64,000 bases of DNA from Muricoccus roseus (GTDB lineage Bacteria > Pseudomonadota > Alphaproteobacteria > Acetobacterales > Acetobacteraceae), in contig NZ_FQZF01000017.1 in NCBI RefSeq assembly GCF_900141905.1, positions 1 to 64,000 of the forward strand, in the 5' to 3' direction. Below, piece after piece: positions 42,267 to 50,289 of this stretch. Position 1 is the first letter of the stretch. Each line of letters starts with the position of its first letter. The notes beneath the pieces were generated by a model. It was not told the origin of the DNA. It did no database searches and was given only the letters and a program-made list of their open reading frames with translations. Position numbers and translations under genes: made by a program.

Positions 42267-42876
42267 TGAAATAGGCCAGCGCGGCCGCGACGATCGGGGA
42301 GGCATTGTAGGTCACGCTCTGCGCCTGCCGCGCCTGGAACAGCAGTTCCGGCAGGGCGACGACCGAGGCGATGGAGGTGAGCTTCACCACCTCCAGCGTG
42401 TTGGAGACGAGATCGGGCAGCACGTTCCGCACGGCCTGCGGGATGACGACGAGCCAGAGCGCGAGCGAGGGACGAAGGCCGAGCGCGCGCGCGGCCTCCA
42501 TCTGTCCGGGCGGCACGCTGTCGAGCCCGGCGCGCAGCACCTCGCCGTAATAGGAGCCGGTGTTCAGGAAGAAGGCGAGTGCCACCGCGCCCCAGGGGCC
42601 GAGATCCACGCCGAGGAAGGGCAGGCCCGCATAGAGGAAGATCAGCAGCACCAGCGGGGGCAGGGCCCGGAAGGTGTCCGTCCAGACGGCGAGCGGCCAG
42701 CGGACCCAGCGGCTGCGGGCGCGGGAGAGGAGGGCGATGGCCATGCCATGGGCAAGGCCCAGCGGCACGACGATGGCCGCGAGCAGAAGTGTCTGCACCA
42801 GCCCGCGCCAGAGGATCGGCATCGCGCGCAGCACGATGTCCAGGTTCAGGAAGGAGTCGACGAAGTCCTCGAGCAC
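42196..42876 (-). CDS. Amino-acid ABC transporter permease (HisM/GlnP family), second
   Basis: A 226-residue membrane permease with the polar amino-acid transporter pattern: TDTFRALPPLVLLIFLYAGLP, SYYGEVLRAGLDSVPPGQMEAARALGL and the EAA loop IPQAVRNVLPDLVSN. GTG 42876 has AGGAG seven bases upstream, just after the stop of the first permease gene (10-base gap). It pairs with the adjacent permease to form a heterodimeric channel. Its 3' end overlaps the convergent HAD gene. Confidence 0.88.
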   Translation of the reverse strand: MLEDFVDSFLNLDIVLRAMPILWRGLVQTLLLAAIVVPLGLAHGMAIALLSRARSRWVRWPLAVWTDTFRALPPLVLLIFLYAGLPFLGVDLGPWGAVALAFFLNTGSYYGEVLRAGLDSVPPGQMEAARALGLRPSLALWLVVIPQAVRNVLPDLVSNTLEVVKLTSIASVVALPELLFQARQAQSVTYNASPIVAAALAYFIILWPVVRLLSRLENRAVASGRG

Positions 42877-42886
42877 GGTCCGCTCC

Positions 42887-43570
42887 TCAGCGCCCCGGGA
42901 TCGCGACGCGGCGCTCGATCCAGCGCCCCGCCCCGACCACGGGCAGGAAGAGAAGGGCATAGGCGATGGCGCCGAGCGTCAGCGGCGAGGGATTGCCGGA
43001 GAAGGCCATCGCCGACTGGGCCGCGCCCAGGATTTCCGCCACGCCCACCACCGAGGCGAGGGCCGTGCCCTTGGTGATGGCGATGGTTCGGTTGGTGAGC
43101 GGCGGCACCACCATGCGGACCGCCTGGGGCAGGACGATCCGGAACAGGATGGGCAGGAAACGCAGGCCGAGCGCCTTTCCGGCATCCCACTGCCCCCGCG
43201 GCGTCGCGGTGATGCCGGCCCAGAAGATCTCCTCCGAGAAGGCCGCCAGCACGAGGGTGAGCGAAAGCCAGGTTGCCCAGAAGCCGGAGAGGGAGATGCC
43301 CATCCCCGGCAGCCCGAAATAGAGGAGGACGATGATTACCAGCGGAGGGAGGGCGCGGAACAGGTCCACGAAGAAGATGATGGCCCAGTTCAGCACGCGC
43401 AGCCCGAAAGCCCGCAGCACGGCCAGCCCCAGGCCGAGCGCGAGCCCCGCCACCACGATGAGCGCCGCCAGCGCGACCGTGAGGGCGAAACCCTCCACGA
43501 TCTTCGGCAGCCACTCCGCCATCACCTTCCCATTCAGGAAGGTGATGGCGAATCCGTCCAGGCCCCCCAT
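42887..43570 (-). CDS. Amino-acid ABC transporter permease (HisQ/GlnP family), first
   Basis: A 227-residue permease with VDLFRALPPLVIIVLLYFGLPG, SEEIFWAGITATPRGQWDAGKALGL and the EAA loop LPQAVRMVVPPLTNRTI. It follows the receptor gene by 16 bases and precedes the second permease by 10 bases. The ribosome binding site before ATG 43570 is weak, so a start slightly downstream is possible. The usual ATPase gene of this transporter type is absent. Confidence 0.87.
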   Translation of the reverse strand: MGGLDGFAITFLNGKVMAEWLPKIVEGFALTVALAALIVVAGLALGLGLAVLRAFGLRVLNWAIIFFVDLFRALPPLVIIVLLYFGLPGMGISLSGFWATWLSLTLVLAAFSEEIFWAGITATPRGQWDAGKALGLRFLPILFRIVLPQAVRMVVPPLTNRTIAITKGTALASVVGVAEILGAAQSAMAFSGNPSPLTLGAIAYALLFLPVVGAGRWIERRVAIPGR

Positions 43571-43586
43571 TTCAGGCTAGGCGCCG

Positions 43587-44432
43587 TCAGCTGCAGCGCG
43601 GCTCATGCGGCGTCGAATCGTGGCCGGGCAGGCCGGGCACCCCGTAGCCGGGGAAGACGGTGTTCTCGGCATCATCCGCGGCCGGAACGGCGCCGAACCA
43701 CTTCTCCGAAAGCCGGGCGACGAAGCCGTCCTTCTTCATGCATTCCAGCACGTTCTCTACCTCGTTCCGCAGGGCCTCGTTGTCCCGGCGGAAGGGAGCG
43801 GCCCAATGCGCGCGCGTCTCGCGGATGGCGAAGTCCGGCACCAGGTTGCGCTGCTGGCTGGCGGCATATTTCACCACCGTGTTCCCGGCCAGCACGGCAT
43901 AGGCCCGGTTGGAGACCACGGCCTGCACGGCGTCGGGGTTGGTGTCATAGGTCTGGAAGGTGAAGCCCAGCCGCTCCGCATTCGCCTGGGCCCAGGCATC
44001 GTAGGCGCTGCCCTTGTTCACCGCGATGACCTTGCCCCGGAGGTCGTCCAGGCTGCGGATCGGAGCATTGCCGCGGCGGATGCCGAACTGGAACTCGGTA
44101 TAGAGATAGCCCTCGGCGAAGAGCATGGATTCCGCCCGCTCCCGCGTCACGGTGACGGGGGCGGCGAGGAAATCGTACCGCCCCGCGTTCAGGGCGGGAA
44201 CGAGGCCCGAGAAGGAGGCGCTGTCGATGGTGATCTCCCGGCCCATGCGGCGCGCGACCTCGCGGAACAGATCCACGTTGAAGCCCTGGACGCCACCTTC
44301 GAGCCGCGGAAAGGCATGCGGGGCAAAGGTTCCGTCCACGGCGGTCCGCAGCGGCGGGCCGCCCTGGGCCAGGGCGGGGATGGAAGCAGCCGGGAAGGCG
44401 GCCAGGGCGGCGGCAAGAAGGAGGCGGCGCAT
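43587..44432 (-). CDS. Family 3 (polar amino acid) ABC substrate-binding protein
   Basis: A 281-residue periplasmic receptor. Signal peptide MRRLLLAAALAAFPAASIPALAQ is cut near residue 23. Then LRTAVDGTFAPHAF, GFNVDLFREVARRMG, LVPALNAGRYDFLAAPVTVTRERAE and VIAVNKGSAYDAWAQ show the SBP_bac_3 pattern. ATG 44432 has AGAGGAT seven bases upstream; the longer open frame is rejected. It delivers ligand to the two permeases encoded just downstream. Confidence 0.88.
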   Translation of the reverse strand: MRRLLLAAALAAFPAASIPALAQGGPPLRTAVDGTFAPHAFPRLEGGVQGFNVDLFREVARRMGREITIDSASFSGLVPALNAGRYDFLAAPVTVTRERAESMLFAEGYLYTEFQFGIRRGNAPIRSLDDLRGKVIAVNKGSAYDAWAQANAERLGFTFQTYDTNPDAVQAVVSNRAYAVLAGNTVVKYAASQQRNLVPDFAIRETRAHWAAPFRRDNEALRNEVENVLECMKKDGFVARLSEKWFGAVPAADDAENTVFPGYGVPGLPGHDSTPHEPRCS

Positions 44433-44611
44433 GCGGGGATCCTCTGGGCGGATTCGGCAGGGCCGCGACGATTGCATGTGAGCCATGGCGCGGCGAGGGG
44501 GACTTGCCCAGATCCCGCCACGATCTCGTCGCGGCTCTGCCAAGGAGAGGGCGTTCCCTAGCCAAGTCGCCCGCCACAACGTGTCCTCACGCGCGGGCCG
44601 GAGCATCCGCC

Positions 44612-44809
44612 ATGGACCGTATCGCCCTCGCCCTCATCGCCTCGGGCCTCGTCCTCATCCTCGCGATCGTCGGCACCGTGCTCGGGGGCATGTCCTCCGA
44701 CGCCCTCCCGACCTATGCCGCCCTCGGGGCCGCCCTGTCGGGCACTGTGATCGTCACCGGCCTCGCCATGCTGGAGCGCCGCGCCTTCTCGCCCGCGCGC
44801 TCGATCTGA
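44612..44809 (+). CDS. Small two-helix membrane protein
   Basis: A 65-residue hydrophobic protein with two predicted helices (about 3-23 and 32-53) and a short charged C-terminal tail. ATG 44612 has GGAG nine bases before it; an upstream in-frame ATG at 44504 would add an unlikely Arg-rich leader. I do not recognise a family. It is divergent from the amino-acid receptor gene, and repeat copy D follows it. Confidence 0.6.
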   Translation: MDRIALALIASGLVLILAIVGTVLGGMSSDALPTYAALGAALSGTVIVTGLAMLERRAFSPARSI

Positions 44810-44838
44810 CGCGCTGAAGAGACTCACCCCGCAGGATT

Positions 44839-45070
44839 GTCCCGGGGAGAGGAAGAAGGAATTCTTCCTCTCCCCGGCCCCCTCACCATCATCTTCTTTT
44901 AGATGTTTGGAATTACGGGGCTGACGGTGCGCCTCGGGTCGATGGCCCGAGGCGACTGCAAAGGCAGGAACAGGCCCCCGCCAACCAGGGACCCCACTGA
45001 TCGAGAGTATCCACGGCAGTCAGACGGGGTTCCAAGGGCCTCAGCCCTTGGCGGGCCAGGGCGGAGCCCT
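44839..45070 (+). repeat. Dispersed four-hairpin element, copy D
   Basis: Same orientation as copy A. H1 44842-44877 has the same perfect 15-bp stem. H2 44930-44954 has arms CGCCTCGGGTC and GGCCCGAGGCG, with one T-G pair that remains a wobble pair in RNA read on this strand. H3 is 45032-45051 and H4 45058-45070 (5-bp stem). It fills most of the 308-base gap between the 65-residue gene and convergent mtnA; nothing else is seen in that gap. Confidence 0.9.
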
Positions 45071-45117
45071 CAACCTGCGAAGCCTGACTGACTAGGCCAG
45101 CTCCCCCGCAAAGGGTG

Positions 45118-46212
45118 TCACGCCTTCTCGGGATAGAGCCCCGCCAGCCCGGCTTCGCTGGCCTCGCAGCGGCCGCGCTCCGTGATTAGCCCCGTCACCA
45201 GCCGCGCCGGCGTCACGTCGAAGGCGGGGTTGGCGGCCGGAGTGCCCTCCGCGGCAACGCGGACGGTGACCACGCTGCCATCCGGCAGGCGGCCGGTGGC
45301 ATCGGTCACTTCGGTGCCGGAGCGCTCCTCGATCGGGATTTCGGAAAGCCCGTCGCGCACCTTCATATCCAGCGTGGAGTGCGGGAGCGCGACCCAGAAG
45401 GGAACATTGTTGTCCCGCGCCGCAAGCGCCTTGAGATAGGTGCCGATCTTGTTGGCGACGTCGCCCTGGCGCGTCACGCGGTCCGTGCCGACGAGCACGA
45501 TGTCCACAAGGCCGCGCTGCATCAGATGCCCGCCGGCATTGTCGGCGACGAGGGTGTGCGGCACGCCATGCGCGCCCAGCTCCCAGGCGGTGAGCGCCGC
45601 GCCCTGGTTGCGCGGGCGGGTCTCGTCCACCCAGACATGCACATCCAGCCCGAGGTCATGGGCCTGGTAGATGGGCGAGAGGGCGGTGCCGAAATCAACG
45701 GTCGCGATCCAGCCCGCATTGCAGTGGGTGAGGACGCGGACCGGCTCGCCGGCCGGCTTGCGCGCGGCGATCTCCTGCAGCAGCTCCAGCCCGTGCTGGC
45801 CGATGCGGCGGTTGGTCTCGACATCGTCGTCGCAGATGGCGGCCGCCTCGGCATAGGCGGCGTCGGCCCGGCGCTCCGGGGGGTGGTTGCGGACGGCGGC
45901 ACAGATGCGGTCCAGCGCCCATTTCAGGTTCACCGCCGTGGGGCGGGTCTCGTTCAGCATGGCCGCCATCCGCTCGAGATTCTCGATGGAGGGGTCGCGG
46001 CGCAGCGCCATGGCGAGCCCATAGGCCCCGACCGCCCCGATCAGCGGCGCGCCGCGCACCTGCATGGAGCGGATGGCATGGGCGACCTGCTCCTCGTCGG
46101 AGAGGACCAGCTCCTCCACCGCCCAGGGCAGCTTCGTCTGGTCGAAGATGCGGATGGAGTAGCCGTCAGCATCCAGCCAGACGCTGCGGAAGGGCTTGCC
46201 GTCGATCTTCAT
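45118..46212 (-). CDS. mtnA: S-methyl-5-thioribose-1-phosphate isomerase
   Basis: A 364-residue enzyme of the methionine salvage pathway that isomerises 5-methylthioribose 1-phosphate to 5-methylthioribulose 1-phosphate. Seen: QVRGAPLIG near residue 51, the catalytic Cys164 in LTHCNAGW, the acid Asp244 in VGTDRVTRQGDVANKIGT, and WVDETRPRNQGAALTAWEL. The length matches the family. It is last after DUF983 and UPF0262 on the minus strand (16-base gap). Other mtn genes are not in the window. Confidence 0.93.
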   Translation of the reverse strand: MKIDGKPFRSVWLDADGYSIRIFDQTKLPWAVEELVLSDEEQVAHAIRSMQVRGAPLIGAVGAYGLAMALRRDPSIENLERMAAMLNETRPTAVNLKWALDRICAAVRNHPPERRADAAYAEAAAICDDDVETNRRIGQHGLELLQEIAARKPAGEPVRVLTHCNAGWIATVDFGTALSPIYQAHDLGLDVHVWVDETRPRNQGAALTAWELGAHGVPHTLVADNAGGHLMQRGLVDIVLVGTDRVTRQGDVANKIGTYLKALAARDNNVPFWVALPHSTLDMKVRDGLSEIPIEERSGTEVTDATGRLPDGSVVTVRVAAEGTPAANPAFDVTPARLVTGLITERGRCEASEAGLAGLYPEKA

Positions 46213-46228
46213 CAGTCCGCCTTGGGGC

Positions 46229-46729
46229 TCAGATCCGTTGGTGCAGGGCGCAGACGAGGGTGAAGAGCCGCCGCGCCGTCTCGAAATCGAGGGCGACGCG
46301 GCCTTTCATGCGTTCGCGCAGCAGCTCGGCGGCCTCGTTGTGCAAGCCGCGGCGGCCCATGTCGATGGCCTGGATCCGGGCATCGGCGGCCCCTTCGGTC
46401 ACCGCCTGCTCATGCCCCTCGATGACCATCTGGTAGTCCTTGATCAACCTCCGGAAGGGGCCGAGCGCGAGCAGATAGGCATGGAGCGGCGTGTTTCCGG
46501 CGTCGCGGACATCGAGCAGCAACCGGCCGTCGCGCAGCTCCAGATGCAGCACATAGGGGCCTGGCGGCAGGTCTTGCGGAGTGAAGCAGTTGCCCGCGAG
46601 GAGGTCCGCGACGGCCTGCTGCCGGTCCGCCTCCGCGAAGCGGGAGGGCAGGGGAGCGTGGTCGGGCAGCTCGATCCGCACGATATCGCGCGTCGTCACC
46701 GCGGAATCGGCCAGGGCGGCATCACGCAT
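46229..46729 (-). CDS. UPF0262 family protein
   Basis: A 166-residue protein that I recognise as UPF0262, a family restricted mainly to alphaproteobacteria and of unknown function. Diagnostic stretches are LGPFRRLIKDYQMV, RIQAIDMGRRGLHNEAAELL and DFETARRLFTLVCALH. There is no signal peptide. It overlaps the end of the DUF983 gene by 8 bases and precedes mtnA by 16 bases. Confidence 0.88.
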   Translation of the reverse strand: MRDAALADSAVTTRDIVRIELPDHAPLPSRFAEADRQQAVADLLAGNCFTPQDLPPGPYVLHLELRDGRLLLDVRDAGNTPLHAYLLALGPFRRLIKDYQMVIEGHEQAVTEGAADARIQAIDMGRRGLHNEAAELLRERMKGRVALDFETARRLFTLVCALHQRI

Positions 46730-47198
46730 CGCGGGAGGGGCCGGGTGGCAAGGGGCCGTGATTCGGATGGTCCTGGTCAGCGAAGCCGAGCCGCATCATC
46801 CAGCCGACCACCCCGCCCTTCACGGGGCGGAGCATGAGCGTGCACAAGATGGCGAAAAGCGGGAGCCATACGGTCATGTGCAGCCACATGGGCGGCTCAT
46901 AGGCCCTCTCGATCCAGAAGATCGGCGGGATCAACAGGTGGCCGACCAGGAAGATGACGATGTAGGGGGGCGCATCGTCGGCCCGCAGCACCCCGAGCGG
47001 CGCGTGGCAGACCTCGCATTCCGGCACCACCCGCAGAAACCCCTGAAAGACCCGACCCTGGCCGCATACCGGGCAGCGATTCGCGATTCCCCGCCGGATG
47101 GCGGTCATCATGGAGGGCTGCTCTGGGGCCTCGGTGGCCTTCGATGCATCGGGGCGCCAAATGGTGCCGGCTTCTGGAGAGCCTTGCTGGGTGGGCAT
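46722..47198 (-). CDS. DUF983 membrane protein with zinc ribbon
   Basis: A 158-residue protein. An N-terminal zinc-ribbon-like region has CPVCGQG and CEVCHAP spaced about 19 residues apart, followed by two hydrophobic helices (IVIFLVGHLLIPPIFWI and a segment around LPLFAILCTLMLRPV). DUF983 function is unknown; it is often near cytochrome oxidase genes, which is not the case here. ATG 47198 has GGAGG nine bases upstream. Confidence 0.85.
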   Translation of the reverse strand: MPTQQGSPEAGTIWRPDASKATEAPEQPSMMTAIRRGIANRCPVCGQGRVFQGFLRVVPECEVCHAPLGVLRADDAPPYIVIFLVGHLLIPPIFWIERAYEPPMWLHMTVWLPLFAILCTLMLRPVKGGVVGWMMRLGFADQDHPNHGPLPPGPSRDA

Positions 47199-47332
47199 CG
47201 AATCAGTCCTCCCGGGACGGGTTCCGAACGTGCCCCGCCAGACTTTGTTGCGTTGCAATATGAGCCCTGGAACGGGCGGCGGCAAGCGCCGGCGGGCTTG
47301 CCCCGGCCAGGGGCGGTGGCCACCATCGGCAA

Positions 47333-47974
47333 ATGGAACGCCGCATCCTCGTGATCAACCCGAACCGCGATGCCGCCTGCACGGCCGGCATCGCCGCCGC
47401 CGTTGCTCCCTATGCGCGGCCGGGCCTGGCGCGGTTCGATACCCTTGCCCTGGCGGACGGGCCGCCGGCCATCGCGAGCTGGCGGGACTGGTACTCCGTG
47501 GCTCTCCCGCTCTGCGAGCTGGTGCAGGCCGAGCCCGCCGACGCCTATGTGATCGCCTGCGTCTCCGATCCGGGGGTGGACGCGGTGCGGGAGGTGACCG
47601 ACCGGCCGGTGCTCGGCCCCTTCCGGGCCGCCGTTCTGGCCGCGCTGGGCCGGGCGGACCGGTTCGGCGTGATCGCCTTCGTGGAGGCCAGCAAGGCGCG
47701 CCAGCGCCGGGTGCTTCTCGCCCTGGGCGCCGAATCCCGCATGGCTGCGACGGAAGCCCTGAACCTGCCCATGTCCGCACTCACGGATTCCGAGGCGCCG
47801 CGCGCGGCGCTTCTTGCCGCTGGGCGGCGCCTGGTGGAGGCGGGGAGCGGGGCGGTGGTTCTCGGCTGCGCGGGCATGGCCGGGCACCGCGCCTTACTCG
47901 AGGAGGCGCTCGGCGTTCCCGTCATCGAGCCCTGCGCGGCAGTGGCGGCCCAGGCGCTCCTGGCTGTCTCCTGA
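47333..47974 (+). CDS. Asp/Glu/hydantoin racemase-family protein
   Basis: A 213-residue protein of the aspartate/glutamate/hydantoin racemase superfamily. Both catalytic Cys positions are seen: the first in VIACVSDPG, the second in VVLGCAGMA. The N-terminus ILVINPNRDAACT and the C-terminal VPVIEPCAAVAAQA are typical of hydantoin racemase-like members. A link to the hydantoinase and carbamoylase genes at 49261-52737 is plausible because the three activities form one pathway, but this gene is on the opposite strand and separate. Confidence 0.8.
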   Translation: MERRILVINPNRDAACTAGIAAAVAPYARPGLARFDTLALADGPPAIASWRDWYSVALPLCELVQAEPADAYVIACVSDPGVDAVREVTDRPVLGPFRAAVLAALGRADRFGVIAFVEASKARQRRVLLALGAESRMAATEALNLPMSALTDSEAPRAALLAAGRRLVEAGSGAVVLGCAGMAGHRALLEEALGVPVIEPCAAVAAQALLAVS

Positions 47975-47980
47975 ACGAAA

Positions 47981-48010
47981 GCGGGCCCGGCCGTTCCCGG
48001 CCGGGCCCGC
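47981..48010. terminator. Strong hairpin between convergent genes
   Basis: GCGGGCCCGGCC pairs with GGCCGGGCCCGC in a perfect 12-bp all-GC stem with loop GTTCCC, seven bases after the racemase-like stop and before the end of the 89-residue gene. It probably ends transcription from both sides or protects 3' ends. Confidence 0.6.
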
Positions 48011-48029
48011 CATCGCTCGCGCGCCTCTC

Positions 48030-48299
48030 TCAGCGCGCGGCCACGGTCCGGTTCGACACGTCGCGGGACAGGCTGGCCTGGGACGACAGGCGGGCCCGCT
48101 CGCGCTCCCAGTACTCACGCCGGAGGTTGCGGGCCTCACGGTCGCGGTCGCGCGCCTCCGGCGCCGCGGCGGGCGTCGGCGCCTCGGTGCGGCTGAAGCG
48201 CGAGAACAGGTCTCCGAAGATCCCGTCCGCCGCATGGGCCTGCGGCACGGCGGCCAGGGCGAGGCCTGCAAAGGCGAGGGCGGCAAAGGCGCGAGGCAT
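48030..48299 (-). CDS. Small exported hypothetical protein
   Basis: An 89-residue protein. A signal peptide (residues 1-23, ending AHA) is followed by GIFGDLFSRFSRTE, then an Arg/Glu-rich helix (RDREARNLRREYWERERARL). I do not recognise a family. It is the last of three consecutive minus-strand genes for small exported, highly charged or repetitive proteins. Confidence 0.65.
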   Translation of the reverse strand: MPRAFAALAFAGLALAAVPQAHAADGIFGDLFSRFSRTEAPTPAAAPEARDRDREARNLRREYWERERARLSSQASLSRDVSNRTVAAR

Positions 48300-48349
48300 G
48301 TTGATGATCTCCTGCCGCGAGAACGTGTGCCGCGCGCCATGGTTGCCCC

Positions 48350-48811
48350 TCAGCGCCGACGCTCGTCCTCGATGCGGCGGCGCTCCTCCACGATCCGGCG
48401 CTGCTGATCCTCCAGCTGGCGCTGGCGCTCGGTGAGCTGCCGGTCGCGGTGGAACTCCTCCCGGTCGCGACCGAAGCGGGCACGTTCCTCGGGCGAGATG
48501 CGTTCGCCCCGGCGCTCGCGGTCGCGCTCCCAGGCCTCGCGGCGCCGCTCGAACTCCTGCCGCTCGCTCTCGGAGCGGCGGCGTCCGCGGTCATCGCTCC
48601 AACGCCCCTCATCCTCGCGATCGCGGCGGACTTCCTCGCGCCGGCGCCGGTCGTCCTCCTCCGCGCGGCGGCGGGCCTCGTCGTTATTGCCGCCGAACTG
48701 CCGCAGGGCCTGGTCCAGGAGCTGGTTGATCTCCTGCGCGGGCGCGGGGGACGGAGCCGTGCCGAGGGCAAGCAGGGCCAGGGTGGCGGAGAGCAGGGCT
48801 TGGCGTCGCAT
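48350..48811 (-). CDS. Exported Arg/Glu-rich single-helix protein
   Basis: A 153-residue protein with a signal peptide (to about residue 25, ending PAPAQ). From about residue 45 to the end it is almost purely Arg, Glu, Asp and Gln, with patterns such as RRRAEEDDRRRREEVRRDRE and QRRIVEERRRIEDERRR. This predicts a very long charged single alpha helix or coiled coil in the periplasm. No family is recognised. The codon pattern forces open frames on the opposite strand, but the signal peptide supports this strand. Confidence 0.7.
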   Translation of the reverse strand: MRRQALLSATLALLALGTAPSPAPAQEINQLLDQALRQFGGNNDEARRRAEEDDRRRREEVRRDREDEGRWSDDRGRRRSESERQEFERRREAWERDRERRGERISPEERARFGRDREEFHRDRQLTERQRQLEDQQRRIVEERRRIEDERRR

Positions 48812-48913
48812 GGGTTCCTCCGGCGCGCCGGCTCAGGGGGAGCCGTTCCATGGAGGAAAGAACGCGCCGGCCGCGTCGCTGTTGCGGCGGGGCGATGGCC
48901 CCGCCGTGGCACG

Positions 48914-49216
48914 TCAGCGCTGCGGGTTGTCGCTGAGCAGCGGGATCCCGGTGGCACCGGTGGCGGAGGGGCTGACCGTGCGCGTGTCGGCGCGGTCCGG
49001 CGTCATGGTCGGGCGCTGACGGTTCATGTCGTCCACCAGCGCGGGGGCACCCGCGCCGCCGGTGCGCAGGTCGCGCGCCACGTCGGCGACCCGGTCCTGG
49101 TTCTGGTCCTGCTCCACCTGCCGCGCGGCCTCACGCTGGGCGGGGCTGGCGGCCATGGCGGGCGCCAGGGCGGCGGGGGTGGCGAGAATGGCAAGGGCGA
49201 GCGCGATGCGGTGCAT
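48914..49216 (-). CDS. Small exported hypothetical protein
   Basis: A 100-residue protein with signal peptide MHRIALALAILATPAALAPA to MAA (about residue 23) and a hydrophilic mature part containing REAARQVEQDQNQDRVADVARDLR. ATG 49216 has GGAGG at a good distance; the upstream open frame is rejected. Function is unknown. It lies 44 bases downstream of the carbamoylase stop on the same strand. Confidence 0.68.
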   Translation of the reverse strand: MHRIALALAILATPAALAPAMAASPAQREAARQVEQDQNQDRVADVARDLRTGGAGAPALVDDMNRQRPTMTPDRADTRTVSPSATGATGIPLLSDNPQR

Positions 49217-49260
49217 GGGATACCTCCACCCCTGCAACGCCCCGCGCCCGCCCGCGGTTG

Positions 49261-50229
49261 TCAGGCGCCCCTGGGCTGCCACTCGGCGGGGGGCTGCGCC
49301 CCGGTCTGGGCGGTGATCCGGGCATAGGCTTCCACGCGCCGGTGGGCGGCGAAGTTGAAGATGGTCTCCCGCCCCAGGCGGCACATCTCCAGGTCGCAAT
49401 CGGCGGTGATCAGCTCGTCGTCCCAGGAGGTGGCCTGGGCCATGATCTCGCCCTGCGGGTTCACGATGATCGAGTGGCCGAACAGCTCATGCCCGTCCTC
49501 CACCCCCGCCTTGGCGGCGGCGACGCCGAAGGTGGCGTTCTGGTAGCAGCCCGCCTGGATCGAGAGATGCGAGTGAAGCACGCGGAGGTGGTGCGCCTCG
49601 AAGCCGCGGTTATCCATGTTCAGGCTGGGCGTGTTGTAGCCGAGCATGACCAGCTCCACGCTCTGCAGGCCGAGCACGCGCCAGGCCTCGGGCCAGCGGC
49701 GGTCGTTGCAGATGAGCATGCCGACATTCACCGGGCCCGCGCCGCCCACGGGGGCACGCACGACGGGGAAGCCGAGGTCGCCCACCTCGAAATACCGCTT
49801 CTCCAGGTGCTGCACCTTCCGCACCGGGTCGTATTCGGCATGCCCGGGGAGATGCACCTTGCGGTACTTGAGCACGATCTCGCCCGAGGGATGCACGAAG
49901 ACGGCGGTGTTGAAGTGCCGGCCCTCCGGCGTCTTCTCCGCATAGCCCAGGTGGAAGGCGATGCCGTACTTGCGCGCGGCCTCGAAGAGCGGGGCCGTCT
50001 CGTTGGAGGGGAGCGCCGCCTCGAACCAGTTGTCGGCCGCGGCGCGGTCTTCCTCGTACCAGCGGGGGAAGAAGGTGGTGAGGGCCAGTTCCGGGAAGAC
50101 GACCACCTCAACGCCGCGCTGGTGGGCCCGCTCCATCAGCCGGACCATGCGGCCCACCGCGACGTCGCGGCCCTCCGCCTTCTGGATGGGGCCGAGCTGG
50201 GCGGCGGCGACGGTCAGGCGGCGGGCCAT
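49261..50229 (-). CDS. N-carbamoyl-D-amino-acid amidohydrolase (D-carbamoylase)
   Basis: A 322-residue nitrilase-superfamily enzyme that hydrolyses N-carbamoyl-D-amino acids to D-amino acids, CO2 and ammonia. The catalytic triad is Glu47 in VVFPELALTTFFPRW, Lys124 in KYRKVHLPG and Cys174 in GMLICNDRRWPEAWR. The stretch CNDRRWPE is diagnostic of D-carbamoylases. ATG 50229 opens MARRLTVAAAQLGPI, the standard N-terminus. It is last in a minus-strand unit headed by a hydantoinase-like amidohydrolase, 60 bases after the PLD-like gene. Confidence 0.92.
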   Translation of the reverse strand: MARRLTVAAAQLGPIQKAEGRDVAVGRMVRLMERAHQRGVEVVVFPELALTTFFPRWYEEDRAAADNWFEAALPSNETAPLFEAARKYGIAFHLGYAEKTPEGRHFNTAVFVHPSGEIVLKYRKVHLPGHAEYDPVRKVQHLEKRYFEVGDLGFPVVRAPVGGAGPVNVGMLICNDRRWPEAWRVLGLQSVELVMLGYNTPSLNMDNRGFEAHHLRVLHSHLSIQAGCYQNATFGVAAAKAGVEDGHELFGHSIIVNPQGEIMAQATSWDDELITADCDLEMCRLGRETIFNFAAHRRVEAYARITAQTGAQPPAEWQPRGA

Positions 50230-50289
50230 GCGATGAGTCCTGGTTGAGGCCGGAGGGGATGTGTCGCGCACACTATATATGTGTGCGGC

